Origin: Kribbella turkmenica | GTDB taxonomy: Bacteria > Actinomycetota > Actinomycetes > Propionibacteriales > Kribbellaceae | Length of the DNA stretch: 41,854 nucleotides | Direction of reading: 5' to 3' | Assembly (NCBI RefSeq): GCF_004348725.1 | Contig: NZ_SMKR01000051.1 | Coordinates: 1-41,854, forward strand | Part shown: positions 41,824 to 41,854 of the stretch, piece by piece | How the letters are laid out: each line of letters starts with the position of its first letter | Position numbering within the stretch: position 1 is the stretch's first letter | Position numbers and translations under genes: made by a program | Notes under the pieces: generated by a model | Told to the model about the DNA's origin: nothing | The model's input: only the letters and a program-made list of their open reading frames with translations | Databases searched by the model: none

Positions 41824-41854
41824 CTAACCCAGCCGTTCCCGGACCCAGTCGAGG
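41824..41854 (-). CDS. C-terminal end of a convergent gene
   Basis: On the minus strand the edge reads Leu-Asp-Trp-Val-Arg-Glu-Arg-Leu-Gly-stop, with TAG at 41824-41826. The amphipathic, helix-like ending and the terminator next to it suggest the tail of a real gene entering from the right. Only ten codons are visible, so no family can be assigned. Confidence 0.45.
   Translation of the reverse strand, partial: LDWVRERLG

Overview
The window is high-GC DNA with the strong G/C third-position bias, GTG/TTG starts and leaderless promoters typical of Actinobacteria. The gene mix (sugar ABC transporters without an ATPase, a GH95 glycosidase, many one-component regulators, and a comEA-comEC-holA-rpsT block) suits a soil actinomycete. 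A Kribbella-like member of the Propionibacteriales is my best guess, inferred from gene content and style rather than from a marker gene. No rRNA, tRNA, insertion sequence, prophage or CRISPR array was seen.

Left part (1-6500): the start of an unidentified gene running off the edge, a LysR regulator, a dihydrofolate-reductase-like protein, a RarD-type EamA transporter, a TerC-family membrane protein behind a manganese (yybP-ykoY) riboswitch, a convergent MFS transporter, and an atypical short-chain dehydrogenase that lacks the catalytic Tyr and Lys.

Carbohydrate locus (6501-13803): two ABC permeases, a lipoprotein solute-binding protein and a signal-less GH95 alpha-fucosidase-type enzyme form one tight operon for importing and then hydrolysing an oligosaccharide. 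An iron-siderophore binding lipoprotein follows, with an IdeR/DmdR-like iron box overlapping the GH95 stop codon. A gene-free stretch with structured repeats comes next (13804-14377).

Middle (14378-23298): a small membrane protein, a membrane-anchored endonuclease/exonuclease/phosphatase protein, a response-regulator remnant, and a suggestive metabolic cluster: sodium/solute symporter, tiny membrane partner, GMC oxidoreductase with its FAD-binding N-terminus missing and a frame break, phytanoyl-CoA-dioxygenase-like enzyme, and a translationally coupled AraC regulator. A divergent tetR/membrane-protein pair shares two obvious operators.

Core region (23299-37084): leuS sits behind a leucine-rich leader peptide and an intrinsic terminator, the layout of an attenuator. 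Then come YjbQ, a 68-residue orphan, a large XRE/NB-ARC/TPR regulator, an array of hairpins with changing stems and similar loops (29826-30140), a PPOX-fold protein, DegV, comEA, a comEC split by a one-base frameshift, an isochorismatase-like hydrolase, holA and rpsT.

Right end (37085-41854): a DUF2207-like membrane protein, a SRPBCC protein, a secreted 998-residue subtilase with a PA-domain insert, a strong terminator, and the last codons of a convergent gene.

The most notable signals are RNA or regulatory: the hairpin array, the leuS leader, the manganese riboswitch, the paired TetR operators and the repeat at 14089-14259. The two broken genes (GMC, comEC) could be real decay or sequence errors.
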